From the NCBI RefSeq assembly GCF_946478805.1, contig NZ_CAMLDC010000007.1, positions 1-64,000 of the forward strand: a stretch of 64,000 bases of DNA, written 5' to 3'. The notes under the pieces were generated by a model. That model had not been told where the DNA came from and made no database searches. It worked only from the letters and a program-made list of their open reading frames with translations. Shown piece by piece: positions 11,601-19,576 of this stretch (position 1 is its first letter; each line of letters begins with the position of its first letter). A program made the position numbers and the translations under genes. The DNA is from an uncultured Fluviicola sp. (lineage in GTDB: Bacteria > Bacteroidota > Bacteroidia > Flavobacteriales > Crocinitomicaceae).

Positions 11601-12045
11601 CTTCTACATCCATCAAAGGAATAGAATAATTGAAATCCCCCGTGAATTTGTCTACCAAGCCATCGGTAGAATTCAACGAAAAACCGGAAGATTCTGTTTG
11701 CCCCGGTCCACCCAATGATTTTTGGACTTCGAGTACGGATTCTGTTTCGGAAAGATCCGGAGTTTTGTCCACATGCAATTTAGCAATTGGCTGATGAAAA
11801 ACTGGAGAGGCTTGCTGTTCAGTGATGATCGGTCGTTTTTTTTGTTCTGCATAAGCTTTTCCCACAGAAGCGTATACCCCCATTAAGAACCCTGTGCTGA
11901 TGGATTTGTGGGAACGATTAGCTAAATGAGTTCGTTCTTTCAACTCCGATGCATAGACAACTGGAGCGGATATCTGAGAAATAATCCCTGCGATCAATAA
12001 TATGCTGAGATTTCTCAAAACTGATTTTTTGCGATTGATGAACAT
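5650..12045 (-). CDS. Giant secreted RHS-associated protein, 2131 aa
   Basis: A hydrophobic leader (about residues 10-32, ending VVYASE) suggests export. Residues 130-192 carry the block found at the front of large Bacteroidota RHS-partner proteins: DGLVDKFTGDFNYSIPL, then SEASWVGLGWDLNAGAV and MRGIPDEFNG. Residues about 210-420 are Gly/Ser-rich with alternating polar and hydrophobic residues, like beta-barrel or beta-helix strands. The long middle has many Tyr/Asn/Gly-rich motifs. The last 250 residues look like a carbohydrate-binding jelly-roll (DYIVGGWIKKG, then VYFDDIRVHPF), followed by one RHS-like repeat (YNYTTFYNYDENLELVRVKV). It is second from last in the operon, 11 bases after the DNRLRE gene. 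No enzymatic motif was recognised. It may be a surface adhesin or the N-terminal partner of an RHS system. Confidence 0.75.
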   Translation of the reverse strand: MFINRKKSVLRNLSILLIAGIISQISAPVVYASELKERTHLANRSHKSISTGFLMGVYASVGKAYAEQKKRPIITEQQASPVFHQPIAKLHVDKTPDLSETESVLEVQKSLGGPGQTESSGFSLNSTDGLVDKFTGDFNYSIPLMDVEGFPVVLSYNSNVFMNSEASWVGLGWDLNAGAVSREMRGIPDEFNGTDLISKTESQLGEDLDGNKLGGYASISYGFGAGGGGVLFTPSLQVTLLGGHYTSNLLGKGYTRDFGLQIRFSLSTSQEEIGGSPSEKGGIFGLNFGLGYSKDTKAGSGLNTSFGAELGLAKEKKNGVGLNFGINSHSREGITDWSAGYSLNSSFSEKLSGAFSHTSTAPYGTQTTVPSISLGNTSSSFQFNLDLFAGVTVTALGVQAGFLDQKYNYKNEVVSNGETYHQSALGYLHSGKRGNFDAGSLVMMDYQRTNDNEYSQEMKHLPGSFQTFDLFYYNSPTQNGSFRANRTDFGTYFDPLVTSQHNSLQDSKLSDFYDNMPDLLADILGSILSPDVVNLGLGVLIKNGVPRLQISLGLGKQEKDTEYNTTWDHGSNDAYLYFNHEANGNNFDKTTYFKNLGENTPTEMGAWNYMGGDNLSSFLVDEVNKEIKIGNTLNGVAKFTTVLNAQNQKPIRATSITPIIAQDISTIAIQNYQNVYNPTVTGVSRVGGIRKSNHISSVEIVDENGVKNVYGVPAYNKSTSNVSFSSGGLSNTGALLEYNPSGLYADNSTGNTRGRSNYYNKTEVPAYAHSFLLTQVLGPDYVDRTSDGPSLDDVGAYHKINYTKITDSYKWRLPISGLSSSAPKAYNNPGFLGTNLDDIGTYTQGEKELWYTHSIEGKNLIAVFILSDRKDGHQADENGFIYPSNSNLKKLQKLDSIILYNRYDYYTNGTSAKPLQKVAFEYEYSLCKNFAGNNETYGGVAAESGKLTLKSIRVMGGKSLESGLSSYEFNYSESNPEFSYQNIDGWGCYQENDSQLPNDIYPYTHNKLTSTLAQKALERGSAWKLSTIHLPTGGELGVVYNSDHYSYVQHKRAMRHVTLQGMMTEQELYPILGSTWDGSTGMSDEFLSNLGNITLYRNVLIFKLDQDLGNTLTPSEANDAIRNMYFRDPYNGGILQDLFIKAQVEIKPGVQELVPMILPLDDQSVVFGAMPVAPDGSRNYGYAILRLLDISEMESHDKRAKKWAKHGSLIHPIQRVALDYARQNLPDKIYGACATCDSDIDEDIDKRVLFGTLIYKYMIEDAHYAAKLIPSKSLIKLYEPDNVKYGGNACVTNITYSDNWDAISGEYKSTYTWDYSYGDPRIGSNGVAAFEPLQIYDENVHYGWDTYVNIKEKFVDETKFHALPIFRPLYPNANVGYSEVQVTFNGAADRGKSISKYHTYKELEYRTNEHSTTVGAEDGGHKTVYSNKRSITKFLGAKGLDFYGFTEGFHLVTNDFHGKPIEYTTQDGDGHTQMSTKYTYYGKFETIPMLDRKGTLKNYPVAMEYDIHTEQRAVEDFSRFHIGGLGIGITFAPPYLFFSPYYTWNNSDRAFYSYTLVKHMNYYARVKSIETTYINSHNTAENLIYDKYSGATLASSLQDEFNDKLYQFSYPAHWYHSGLREIQNNTTTTSYTGTMSGNTFTIVSGDLEELFAAGDKVLLTNTSTNVTNSAFVMSTGQLSLKLINDPGTAVSLSGSYSIILISTNRSNRLGETMQNAVTKKAISVTPTAENSFVFPVSEIISAAAITYRDKHNMRCGTPPGDKEGNNQVALNSTINPFKYGVVGDLVLDAQLSWQSERLNNTHPHGIRFDGTYVSYTPYYSLDGSTFKWKPIASLGNWRRLGESRLYNEYGIPQEGVDQLNIPSAVVYGYSNKLELMPVAQAVNAHKQDIGFDGFEDYGYYATGVIPTFDVTNYHFSFMGAVNANITQSTEQKHSGLYSLKVNQGANAQLSRTVTTECSTQPNGVTTGDIFVVNSCVCIPPFKPTSGKDYIVGGWIKKGTSTAEISVSVTGGGPAINAVMITGKEIDGWVRVESLPFTIQAGYTTIAITLTNTGNSPVYFDDIRVHPFLAGMTTVVYDPVTLLPLATHDGYNYTTFYNYDENLELVRVKVETEEGIKTVMESEQGGKLKFKD

Positions 12046-12056
12046 AAGTCAGGCGA

Positions 12057-13838
12057 TTAATTATAATATTTAAATTTGATATAGGATTTTTCTCCCACAC
12101 TGTTAGTTAGCTCCAGGATATAAGTATTTCCTGCTACCAATGAGTAAGTTGTAAGATTAAGTACATGCTGATTGTAATCGAATTCCAATAATTTCGGGGG
12201 TAAAAGGAAAGGACCAATAAGGGTTCCGTCATTGTTAATACCTGCCTTGATAGAATTGTTAGCTGCATCGTAAAGGACCAATTTGGTAAAACGACCTGCC
12301 TTTTGATCATAGTCTTCATTAAATTGGATCTTTAATTGTCCTTGGATAGTCCGCACAAATGAAGCATCTAAGGCATCTTTAAATCGCGCATAGGAATTAA
12401 AATCACAACCGTTTTGAACCCAACTGACCTTAAAAGCAATACTGGGTTTATTGGTATTATCGGATGACTGGTAAATTTGTCGCGTTTGAGTCGTTCCTAA
12501 AACCGGTGGATTAATATAATTTTGCAAACTGAAATCTAGTCCATAATTAGCTACATTATTGGTCTTCCATGAATTAAAGAAATCTTTCAACTCCACAATG
12601 CTGTTTCCATTTCCGGCAGGCATATTAGGCAAGTTGACAGACAATGAGCCCACCGCAGGTCTAATACCGAAAGAAACGCCAGATTCTTTCCAATTTGCAG
12701 CTACCTGAGTTAATTTAGAGTCATTTGGTCTTTCAGACGGATTATGTCCTGAACCATACAAAGTCATTTGTGCTTCAATTACCTCTAAGGTAGGATCTAC
12801 CCATAATTTAAATTTTATCAAGGATGCTATACTAAACCATGAGCCAAGAAGAGTTACTTGTTCAGCAGAATTCGTTGTACTGTTACCTACGTTGTTTTGA
12901 CTGTAATCCGTTGCAGTATTACCACTTCCAATAATACCATTTGTGATAGACGCATCGTCAATATAATTAGGTCCAGGATTAAATGAAATATTCACCATCT
13001 CGCACTTGCTTCCAATCAAAAATGCTTGAAACAAGGTATCTCCAGCAACAGTGCCCCAAGACTTTAAACCGTACCAACCGAAAGGTTTGGCCGTTAAATT
13101 TAGATTTATGGCTCCTGAGATAATTCCACCTGAGTTATACCATTGGTATGAACGGGTAGCAGAAGATCCTAGAAGTATGGTCGGGGAAATGGAACCGTCC
13201 GAAGCACCACTGGATGCATGTACAATAGTAGCTGCTGAAACATAGGCAGGGGTGTAATATCGAACTTCCAATTGCGGTCTCGGTAAGGATGAAATAGCGT
13301 CTTTAGAGCTGTATTTAGTTACTAACGTAGTAGCTGTTTCGGGATTTCGTTTAATTCTCCATCCATAATTCGGAACACGTCCGTCAACCATCGCCTGTAC
13401 ATGTCTTACTAAATTAAATTCACGTTTTCCTGATACCAAGTTTGAAGTGTCTACTTTCAGTAATATTGCATTATTTGATATTCCGGAATTGTGGTTCAAA
13501 GTAGTCTGTGACCAAGTTGTATTGCAAGCATCCACAACTAATTCGGTTGAGTTGGTAGCAATGATATTTTCAGTACCATTTGGAGTTAATCTTAGGATTG
13601 CAGAAACTATTACTGAATTTGCAGGAATAGAACTTAAAGAAAATTTAATAAACAACCTGTAATTATTTAATGAGCCATCAACATAAACGGAATTTGTTAG
13701 CGCCGTATAATTAACCGCTGTTGGATTTCCTGATTCAGTAAATGAATCTTCTGATGCACCGAGCGTAACAGTCGTAACTGATTGGGAATAACTAGACCAG
13801 CTCATTAAAAATGTAAGCAAAAGCAATATGGATTTCAT
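12057..13838 (-). CDS. DNRLRE-type secreted protein, 593 aa
   Basis: Signal peptide MKSILLLLTFLMSWSSYSQ. Residues about 20-195 fit a DNRLRE (disaggregatase-related) beta-sandwich: SEDSFTESGNPT, NYRLFIKFSLSSIPANS, SAILRLTP, FNLVRHVQAMVDG and YGWRIKRNPETATT are its usual landmarks. A second, more divergent copy seems to occupy about 320-480 (LLGSWFSIASLIKFKLW, IVELKDFFNSWKTNNVANYG, then a SIAFKVSW end strand). The C-terminal 100 residues form a further beta domain (YARFKDALDASFV, FTKLVLYDAANN). DNRLRE domains commonly accompany RHS proteins in Bacteroidota, and the location just ahead of the two giant genes fits. The role is probably structural or surface binding; no catalytic residues were recognised. 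Confidence 0.72.
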   Translation of the reverse strand: MKSILLLLTFLMSWSSYSQSVTTVTLGASEDSFTESGNPTAVNYTALTNSVYVDGSLNNYRLFIKFSLSSIPANSVIVSAILRLTPNGTENIIATNSTELVVDACNTTWSQTTLNHNSGISNNAILLKVDTSNLVSGKREFNLVRHVQAMVDGRVPNYGWRIKRNPETATTLVTKYSSKDAISSLPRPQLEVRYYTPAYVSAATIVHASSGASDGSISPTILLGSSATRSYQWYNSGGIISGAINLNLTAKPFGWYGLKSWGTVAGDTLFQAFLIGSKCEMVNISFNPGPNYIDDASITNGIIGSGNTATDYSQNNVGNSTTNSAEQVTLLGSWFSIASLIKFKLWVDPTLEVIEAQMTLYGSGHNPSERPNDSKLTQVAANWKESGVSFGIRPAVGSLSVNLPNMPAGNGNSIVELKDFFNSWKTNNVANYGLDFSLQNYINPPVLGTTQTRQIYQSSDNTNKPSIAFKVSWVQNGCDFNSYARFKDALDASFVRTIQGQLKIQFNEDYDQKAGRFTKLVLYDAANNSIKAGINNDGTLIGPFLLPPKLLEFDYNQHVLNLTTYSLVAGNTYILELTNSVGEKSYIKFKYYN

Positions 13839-13850
13839 GATGGATTTGAT

Positions 13851-14204
13851 TTAGTTAGTAATAAAAGTTTTTTCAACATAAGGTAAATAAGCTTGCTGAA
13901 TATTCTGTCGTTCCAAAATTACTTGACAAGTCGCAGTTGGAATTAAATATGGAAAATTGAGAATGGGGAATCCGCTTTGAACATATGTTTCACTCATGAT
14001 TTGTTTCTGATTCAATTGACCAATAAAATTCAACTCATTCAGTGAAACACTCACTTGAAAAACATCCCCTTGTTGAGATACTTCATCAAGTCCCGCTGTA
14101 AATGTAGGATTCGTAACAAATGACATGGAAAAGTCAACGCTATCCGATTGTGATAAAGTGGGAAAAGTTACTAATAGTACCAATCCAGTTAGGATTTTTT
14201 TCAT
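13851..14204 (-). CDS. Small secreted protein, first gene of RHS operon
   Basis: A 117-residue protein with an obvious signal peptide (MKKILTGLVLLVTFPTLSQS) and a mature part of about 98 residues predicted to be all beta. No domain is recognised. It lies 12 bases ahead of the DNRLRE gene and is the first gene after a plausible promoter, so it should share a transcript with the RHS genes. A companion or assembly factor for the giant proteins is only a guess. The codon pattern and signal sequence make it a convincing gene. Confidence 0.6.
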   Translation of the reverse strand: MKKILTGLVLLVTFPTLSQSDSVDFSMSFVTNPTFTAGLDEVSQQGDVFQVSVSLNELNFIGQLNQKQIMSETYVQSGFPILNFPYLIPTATCQVILERQNIQQAYLPYVEKTFITN

Positions 14205-14279
14205 AGAAAAATTGTGATAAAAGATTGTTATTGGTTTGATTTAGATGTCTGTGATGTAATTAGGTATTGAACTATACAG

Positions 14280-14287
14280 CAAAAATA
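14280..14287 (-). promoter_or_regulatory. -7 box of RHS operon promoter
   Basis: Read leftward the sequence is TATTTTTG, matching the Bacteroidota -7 consensus TAnnTTTG. A TTG-containing -33 candidate lies about 22 bases upstream. The first gene starts 75 bases further on. This 214-bp gap (14205-14418) is the only long non-coding stretch ahead of the operon. Confidence 0.45.
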
Positions 14288-14418
14288 ATAATCCATTTGG
14301 GATTTTAACCAATTTTAGCAAAAAAAGAATGAGTCGATCAACTAAATTTCTCCAAAACTTATTTGAATCTGATTTCTTTTTAGTGGTGAAATCAAATACA
14401 TAAAACTAAAAACAGCAA

Positions 14419-16137
14419 TCAAGAAAGCACATCCAATTTCTTCTTCACAAACAACTGGATAATCCCCGCAATAATCAATACCAGCAAACAGCCGATCACA
14501 TTCAACCACAAAAACGAAATTACATCGATGGCATAAATGCCGATCACCAGGAGTTCCGTGATGATGGCTCCCCAGAAAACGGCTTTCCCACCGATTCGTT
14601 TCAAGTAGAATGCCACGAGGAAAATTCCCAAAATGGTTCCGTAGAATAAGGATCCCAGTACATTCACTGCTTCGATCAAGCTTCCCAGTTTACTGGCAAA
14701 CATCGCCGTTGCAATGGCAAAAAGTCCCCAGCCGAGTGTAAACCACTTCGATGCTTTGTAATAATGCAATTCGGTTTTGTCTTTCACCCACATGCGCTTG
14801 TACAAATCAATTACGGTAGTGGATGCGAGTGAATTCAAAGCAGCGGCAATGCTTCCCCAGGCTGCCAGGAAAATCATGGCGATCAATAAACCGATCAAAC
14901 CTTTGGGAAGATTCTCCACAACGAAATACAGGAAGATGTAATTGGTGTCATTCGTATCCGCCGTGCTATCGGCTTTTTTCATGACGGCCAAGGCTTCTTC
15001 GCGTACAACTTTGGTTTGAGATTCGATTTGCAGCAAACTTGTTTGTAAAGTCTCAATTTGTACAGCGTCTTTGGTATGCAGGGCATCTGCCAACCTGGTT
15101 GTCTGCATTTGTCGGATTGCATTCAGGGAATCATTCTTAACCTGGAGTGTCTTGAACTCTTCCCGGTATTCGGAAGTCAGTACTTTATCCACCTCTTTCT
15201 GGTTAAAGAAAATGGGGGATTGATAGAACATGTAGAAGACGAAAACCAAACTTCCTACTAAGAGAATCAGGAATTGCATCGGTACTTTCACCAAACCATT
15301 CATCAATAGCCCGGTCCTGCTTTCTTTGGTGTTCTTAGCTGTCAGATATCGACCTACCTGTGATTGGTCCGTTCCGAAATAGGAGAGAGCCAGGAAAAAA
15401 CCACCGATGATCCCGCTCCAGATGTTGTACTTGTCTTTCCACCATTCGGAATCCGTCACATCAATCTTTGTTTCGATCACATTCAGTTTTCCCATTTTAC
15501 CGGCAACATGCAAGGCATCTGTGAAGCTTACTTTTTCAGGAAGCATGTGAACCACCATGTATCCTGCCAGGAACATCCCGATAAACACCACGATCAATTG
15601 CTGCATCTGGGTGTAGGTTACGGCTTTCGTTCCACCTGTTACGGTGTAAATGATAAGGAATCCGCCCATTACGAGGTTGGTGTAATAGATATTCCAACCA
15701 AGAAGGGAAGCCAGGATGATGGAAGGGGCATAAATACTGATTCCGGTGGAAAGTGCACGTTGGACCAGGAATAGGACAGAAGCCAGTGAACGTGTTTTTA
15801 GGTCGAAACGTTGTTCCAGGTATTCGTAAGCAGTAAAAACTTTCAGTTTGTGGTAGATCGGGATAAAAGTAACACACAACACCACCATCGCCAAAGGCAA
15901 ACCGAAGTAGTATTGCACAAAACGCATTCCATCGGTGTAAGCCTGCCCGGGAGCTGAAAGAAAGGTAATCGCACTTGCCTGTGTTCCCATAATGGAAAGC
16001 AGGATCAGGATCCAACTCATGGAATTGCTGCTCTTGAAGTACCCGTCCAGGGTTTTTTCGCTCTTGCTCTTGTACAAACCGTAACCAACTACAGCGAGTA
16101 GCGTGATGACAAGTACGATCCAATCAACTGCGCTCAT
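14419..16137 (-). CDS. Sodium:solute symporter (SSS family)
   Basis: 572 residues with about 13 hydrophobic helices from residue 4 to the end, the usual SSS (SLC5-like) layout. Landmarks are GTQASAITFLSAPGQAYTDG near residues 51-70, GGTKAVTYTQMQQ, SYFGTDQSQVGRYLTAKN, and AAWGSIAAALNSLASTTVIDLYKR in the later helices. These match sodium-coupled sugar, amino-acid or nonulosonate carriers. A hydrophilic coiled-coil insert (about residues 310-390) separates two membrane blocks. The substrate cannot be read from the sequence. Its start codon overlaps the stop of a 36-residue membrane peptide (ATGA), and a large PIG-L deacetylase lies upstream, so uptake of an amino sugar is possible but inferred. 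Confidence 0.87.
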   Translation of the reverse strand: MSAVDWIVLVITLLAVVGYGLYKSKSEKTLDGYFKSSNSMSWILILLSIMGTQASAITFLSAPGQAYTDGMRFVQYYFGLPLAMVVLCVTFIPIYHKLKVFTAYEYLEQRFDLKTRSLASVLFLVQRALSTGISIYAPSIILASLLGWNIYYTNLVMGGFLIIYTVTGGTKAVTYTQMQQLIVVFIGMFLAGYMVVHMLPEKVSFTDALHVAGKMGKLNVIETKIDVTDSEWWKDKYNIWSGIIGGFFLALSYFGTDQSQVGRYLTAKNTKESRTGLLMNGLVKVPMQFLILLVGSLVFVFYMFYQSPIFFNQKEVDKVLTSEYREEFKTLQVKNDSLNAIRQMQTTRLADALHTKDAVQIETLQTSLLQIESQTKVVREEALAVMKKADSTADTNDTNYIFLYFVVENLPKGLIGLLIAMIFLAAWGSIAAALNSLASTTVIDLYKRMWVKDKTELHYYKASKWFTLGWGLFAIATAMFASKLGSLIEAVNVLGSLFYGTILGIFLVAFYLKRIGGKAVFWGAIITELLVIGIYAIDVISFLWLNVIGCLLVLIIAGIIQLFVKKKLDVLS

Positions 16138-16244
16138 GAGAAATGTTGTGTAAAAAAGTAAAAAAAGACGATTAGAATCACCAATGCTCCAATCACCCCG
16201 GCATACGCCCAGTTCCAGTTTTTACGATCGTTTTCTTCTTCCAT
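16134..16244 (-). CDS. 36-residue single-pass membrane peptide overlapping symporter
   Basis: The ATG at 16244 opens a 36-codon frame with a charged N-terminus (MEEENDRKN), then WNWAYAGV and a hydrophobic helix of about 20 residues, ending at a TGA that shares four bases (ATGA) with the symporter start. Translational coupling and a membrane-protein-like composition support a real gene. It could be an accessory subunit, by analogy with the small subunits some sodium/solute symporters carry, but I recognise no family. It is short enough that automated callers would miss it. Confidence 0.6.
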   Translation of the reverse strand: MEEENDRKNWNWAYAGVIGALVILIVFFYFFTQHFS

Positions 16245-16391
16245 AATCCAATGTTATATTCCCACAAATGCACAAATTATTGCTCGCCTACCGGACTCGC
16301 TAAGTTTTGTAAAGTGGCGACTGGTAAGCGTCACAAAAAAATCAGTGCATCTGTTGTGGCTAAAGTTCTTGATCATATTTATTGTGGCAAG

Positions 16392-18881
16392 CTATCTGTT
16401 TTGCGGCAAACTTAGCAAGTTTACAAACAAACGGTAAGCACCCGGAATTCCTGCCGGTAACTCGCGGAAAAACACCAACCCGGTATACACAAAATTTCCT
16501 TTTCCATGTTTTGCAATAATCAAACTTCCTTTGCTGGGTTTTTCATTCGGGTCCTGCATTGAAAAAACGGTTTCATAGTGTGAATCCATTTCCGTTGCAA
16601 AGTAAATTCCACGTTCCTGCACCCAGCCTTCAAAATCGGCTTGCGTGATGACATTCGGTATGTTCAGGACGGGATGTTTCGGATCGGTGAATTCTACTTT
16701 CGCATTGTCATCAGTCACACGGTCTCTGGATATCGTGAACGGATAAGGCCCGATTTTCGTTTCCATCGGGGCAATACGGTTATTGGTATTGTATTGTACA
16801 ATCAGGTTTCCGCCTTGATGCACATAAGCCATCAATTTGTCGTAGTAGATTGGCATGCGGTCGTTGGTGTTGTAAGCACGCACCCCGGTTACAATGCTGG
16901 AATAAATACTCAAATCTTCTTTTGCCAGTAATTCATCCGTCAATAAAGTCACATCGTAACCGATCTGAGTCAGGCAGGCAACGACATTGTCTCCGGCTCC
17001 CGGAATGTATGCAATCTTATTTTTTGTTTTCTTCAAATCTAAAAACACAATTTTCGCCTCAGCATTGCTCAAAATGAATTGGTAAGGAATATGGTCGTAT
17101 TCAATGCGTGTGATTGATTTATTGTAATCATTCCCATCAACTGAAACGGATGCGCGAAGGATTCCGTCTTTCCCGGTTTTATCCGGGGTCAGAATTGCCT
17201 TCACGATTTGTTCGCTGCCTTTTTTCTCCAGGTTGATCTCCGGGTTTTTAAGTTCGATTTTCCAGCCTGCAGGAACAGCTATCTTTACAGTTCCTTTCAC
17301 ATTCGGTTGGTTGGCCTTTACGACGAATGAAACTTCTTTTGGAGCAATGGCACTGAAAACAAAAACCTGGTCTGAAATGTTGATGGTTGCCGGTGGTAAA
17401 ACCTCAAACGGTCGGTAAACTTCTCCTTTTACGGGATCGGTTGATTTGAAAACCAATCCGCGTTCTACATTGAAATCGATTCCATCGATGGTCAGGTGAT
17501 AAACAACACTCTTTGCAGCATTATTTTCCGGTTTCCCGATCAGTGCCGGATTTTTCACGGTATACATTCCAACTGTGTGTGGCTCAACCAACCAATAAGG
17601 AGCGGAATAACCCGTCGTTTTCGGCAAAACTTCTTTTTGGTCAATGGTTTCCAATTTGTTTGCAGTCAATTGAAGATTTGTGGCCTTATCTGTTTGTCCG
17701 ATAAAAGTCACTGATTTCAATTTCACATTCCCGGTATTACGTGCAATGACCTGGGTGGAAATACTGATTTCATTTCCCGGGACCGCACTGTAATCCGAGA
17801 CGTAGGATTCCATCCACAATCCGGCACATTGTAGGATCAAGTCCTGGCAAGCTGCCAATTTGAGATTCTTCCAATAGCGTACATTCGGATCTTTGTCATC
17901 AAGCTGTTGCAGTCTGGAATAGATCATTTCCAACGCGGGTAAAGATAGTTCGGGATGTTGCGGATTGAATGTTGAAATACAATTGGCAATCAAGCTCTCC
18001 AAATCTGTTGCTAGTGGAAGACGTTTCCAGGAAGTGTTCACTCCTTCAAAAATATCTTTGGAAGCAGCTTCGCCCTTCAGGAATTTGAAGTATTCGATAT
18101 TTTCTCCGCGCTGTTTCGCTGAACCGAATCCCTGGCTTTTGTGCATGGAGCGACTGTTTGCGGCAACTTCCCCGTAATTCAGTCCCAACAGAGGGTTATA
18201 AGTCCCGGCGTCGAGTTTGATCTGGTCTTCAGAAGTGGTATTTGTTCCACCGAAATTGAAGGTGTTCCAGAAAATGCGTTTCGCTTGCCATACCTGGACT
18301 TCTTTCAGCTGTTCCGGGAATTTGGTTGGATCTGCAGCCAGGTCAAATGCTTCCATTGCTAAAATAGCAGAGGCTGTGTGATGGCCGTGTCCACCTTCTC
18401 CTGTGGTGGGAAAACGACAAATTATCACGTCCGGTTTGAATCGGCGGATAGCCAAAACCACATCTGCCAGCATACTGTCTTTATTCCAGATGGTAAAAGT
18501 CTCTTCCGGGTTCTTCGAAAAACCGAAATCGTTTGCGCGGGTGAAAAATTGCTCTGCACCATCTGTTCTTCGTGCGGCCAATAACTCCTGCGTGCGGATG
18601 AGGCCTAAAGCTTCTCCCTGCTCTTTCCCGATGAGGTTTTGTCCACCGTCACCGCGGGTAAGCGATAAATATCCGGTACGGAAGTTTTTCTCTTTTGCCA
18701 GGTAACCTAATAATCGCGTGTTTTCATCATCAGGATGCGCGGCAACATAAAGGACGGAGCCAACGGTATTAAGTTTTTTGATTCCAAGCAGGATTTCTGC
18801 TGAATTGAGTTCCGGAGAGGTTTGAGCAAGAATGGGTTGTCCTAAAGTAAGTGTAAGACCGAGAATGAGTTGTTTAATCAT
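16392..18881 (-). CDS. Secreted PIG-L deacetylase with NEW3-like and GATase-like domains
   Basis: The ATG at 18881 is chosen because a signal peptide starts there (MIKQLILGLTLTLGQPILAQ); an upstream in-frame start would add an unconvincing 21 residues. Residues about 40-290 are a GlcNAc-PI de-N-acetylase (PIG-L/LmbE) domain with AAHPDDEN (His49, Asp51, Asp52) and GEGGHGHHTASA as zinc and catalytic motifs. Around 520-630 is a NEW3-like beta-sandwich (VPAGWKIELKNPEINLEKKG). The C-terminal 190 residues resemble a class I amidotransferase-like fold (IPGAGDNVVACLTQIGYDV, IVTGVRAYN, YVHQGGNLIVQYNTNN) without an obvious nucleophile. Large PIG-L proteins of this layout occur in Bacteroidota. The expected role is removal of N-acetyl groups from amino sugars or glycoconjugates outside the cytoplasm. 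It lies 147 bases upstream of the symporter pair. Confidence 0.82.
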   Translation of the reverse strand: MIKQLILGLTLTLGQPILAQTSPELNSAEILLGIKKLNTVGSVLYVAAHPDDENTRLLGYLAKEKNFRTGYLSLTRGDGGQNLIGKEQGEALGLIRTQELLAARRTDGAEQFFTRANDFGFSKNPEETFTIWNKDSMLADVVLAIRRFKPDVIICRFPTTGEGGHGHHTASAILAMEAFDLAADPTKFPEQLKEVQVWQAKRIFWNTFNFGGTNTTSEDQIKLDAGTYNPLLGLNYGEVAANSRSMHKSQGFGSAKQRGENIEYFKFLKGEAASKDIFEGVNTSWKRLPLATDLESLIANCISTFNPQHPELSLPALEMIYSRLQQLDDKDPNVRYWKNLKLAACQDLILQCAGLWMESYVSDYSAVPGNEISISTQVIARNTGNVKLKSVTFIGQTDKATNLQLTANKLETIDQKEVLPKTTGYSAPYWLVEPHTVGMYTVKNPALIGKPENNAAKSVVYHLTIDGIDFNVERGLVFKSTDPVKGEVYRPFEVLPPATINISDQVFVFSAIAPKEVSFVVKANQPNVKGTVKIAVPAGWKIELKNPEINLEKKGSEQIVKAILTPDKTGKDGILRASVSVDGNDYNKSITRIEYDHIPYQFILSNAEAKIVFLDLKKTKNKIAYIPGAGDNVVACLTQIGYDVTLLTDELLAKEDLSIYSSIVTGVRAYNTNDRMPIYYDKLMAYVHQGGNLIVQYNTNNRIAPMETKIGPYPFTISRDRVTDDNAKVEFTDPKHPVLNIPNVITQADFEGWVQERGIYFATEMDSHYETVFSMQDPNEKPSKGSLIIAKHGKGNFVYTGLVFFRELPAGIPGAYRLFVNLLSLPQNR

Positions 18882-19034
18882 AATTGAGTGTGTATGTGTA
18901 ATATCGTGCGCAATAATACAGGAAATCTCCCATTGAGAGTTCAATTCATGCAGTCTTTAACAATTCTTTAAATGGACTATAGACACACAATCAACTAACC
19001 GGATTGGTTGTTTTATGAGTTAGATTAGGGATAA

Positions 19035-19412
19035 TCAATTATCGTGACATCCCTGGAGAACCCATAATTTGACCGCTTTGATTTGGCAGGAGTCGAGTCC
19101 TTTGTGTGGCGGCGGCGGCATGATGACATAGTTTGTATCGTGGATAATGGATTGAACAAGTTGTCCGCTTTGTGCAAAAATGGTCACGTTCGCATAACTA
19201 TCCAGACTGATACTTCCCGATCCGGGATATTGGTGACATGAATTGCAGTTTGCATTGAGGATCGGACTAACGGTTTGACTGTAGGAGATACTATCAGCTA
19301 ATTGGCAATTTGAAGGAATGGGCGAAACAGGTTCAATTGGAATGGGAACTTTACTTTTTGTACAGTGTACTGAAAGAAAAATGATTGCTAGGAGAGAACA
19401 GCATTTTTTCAT
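19035..19412 (-). CDS. Lipoprotein with single CxxCH haem-type motif
   Basis: 125 residues. The N-terminus is a lipoprotein signal (lipobox LSVHC, Cys17). The mature protein holds SPILNANCNSCH (Cys56, Cys59, His60), the haem-attachment motif of c-type cytochromes, followed by a proline run and methionine (VIMPPPP) that may give the distal haem ligand. The ending IKAVKLWVLQGCHDN also fits short cytochrome-c-like domains of Bacteroidota lipoproteins. It may be an electron carrier, but no oxidase or peroxidase lies beside it. Single gene, transcribed leftward, divergent from TspO. Confidence 0.65.
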   Translation of the reverse strand: MKKCCSLLAIIFLSVHCTKSKVPIPIEPVSPIPSNCQLADSISYSQTVSPILNANCNSCHQYPGSGSISLDSYANVTIFAQSGQLVQSIIHDTNYVIMPPPPHKGLDSCQIKAVKLWVLQGCHDN

Positions 19413-19576
19413 GCCGAAAAATTACAGAAATAACAAAATGGGAATGTTAAGCGCATATTAATTCTGGTATAAGAATGAACCGGAAGTTGAAGAGTCGGTT
19501 GCAGACCTTGGATGTATTTTGCTTTTTTTGTACCTTCAACAGATTGACATGGCATATTTATGTAAACTCAAGAAGT

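Noticed and set aside
15536..16123. 195-codon leftward frame within the symporter
   Set aside because: Same strand, different frame; composition rich in His/Arg/Cys and no helices, unlike the symporter frame.
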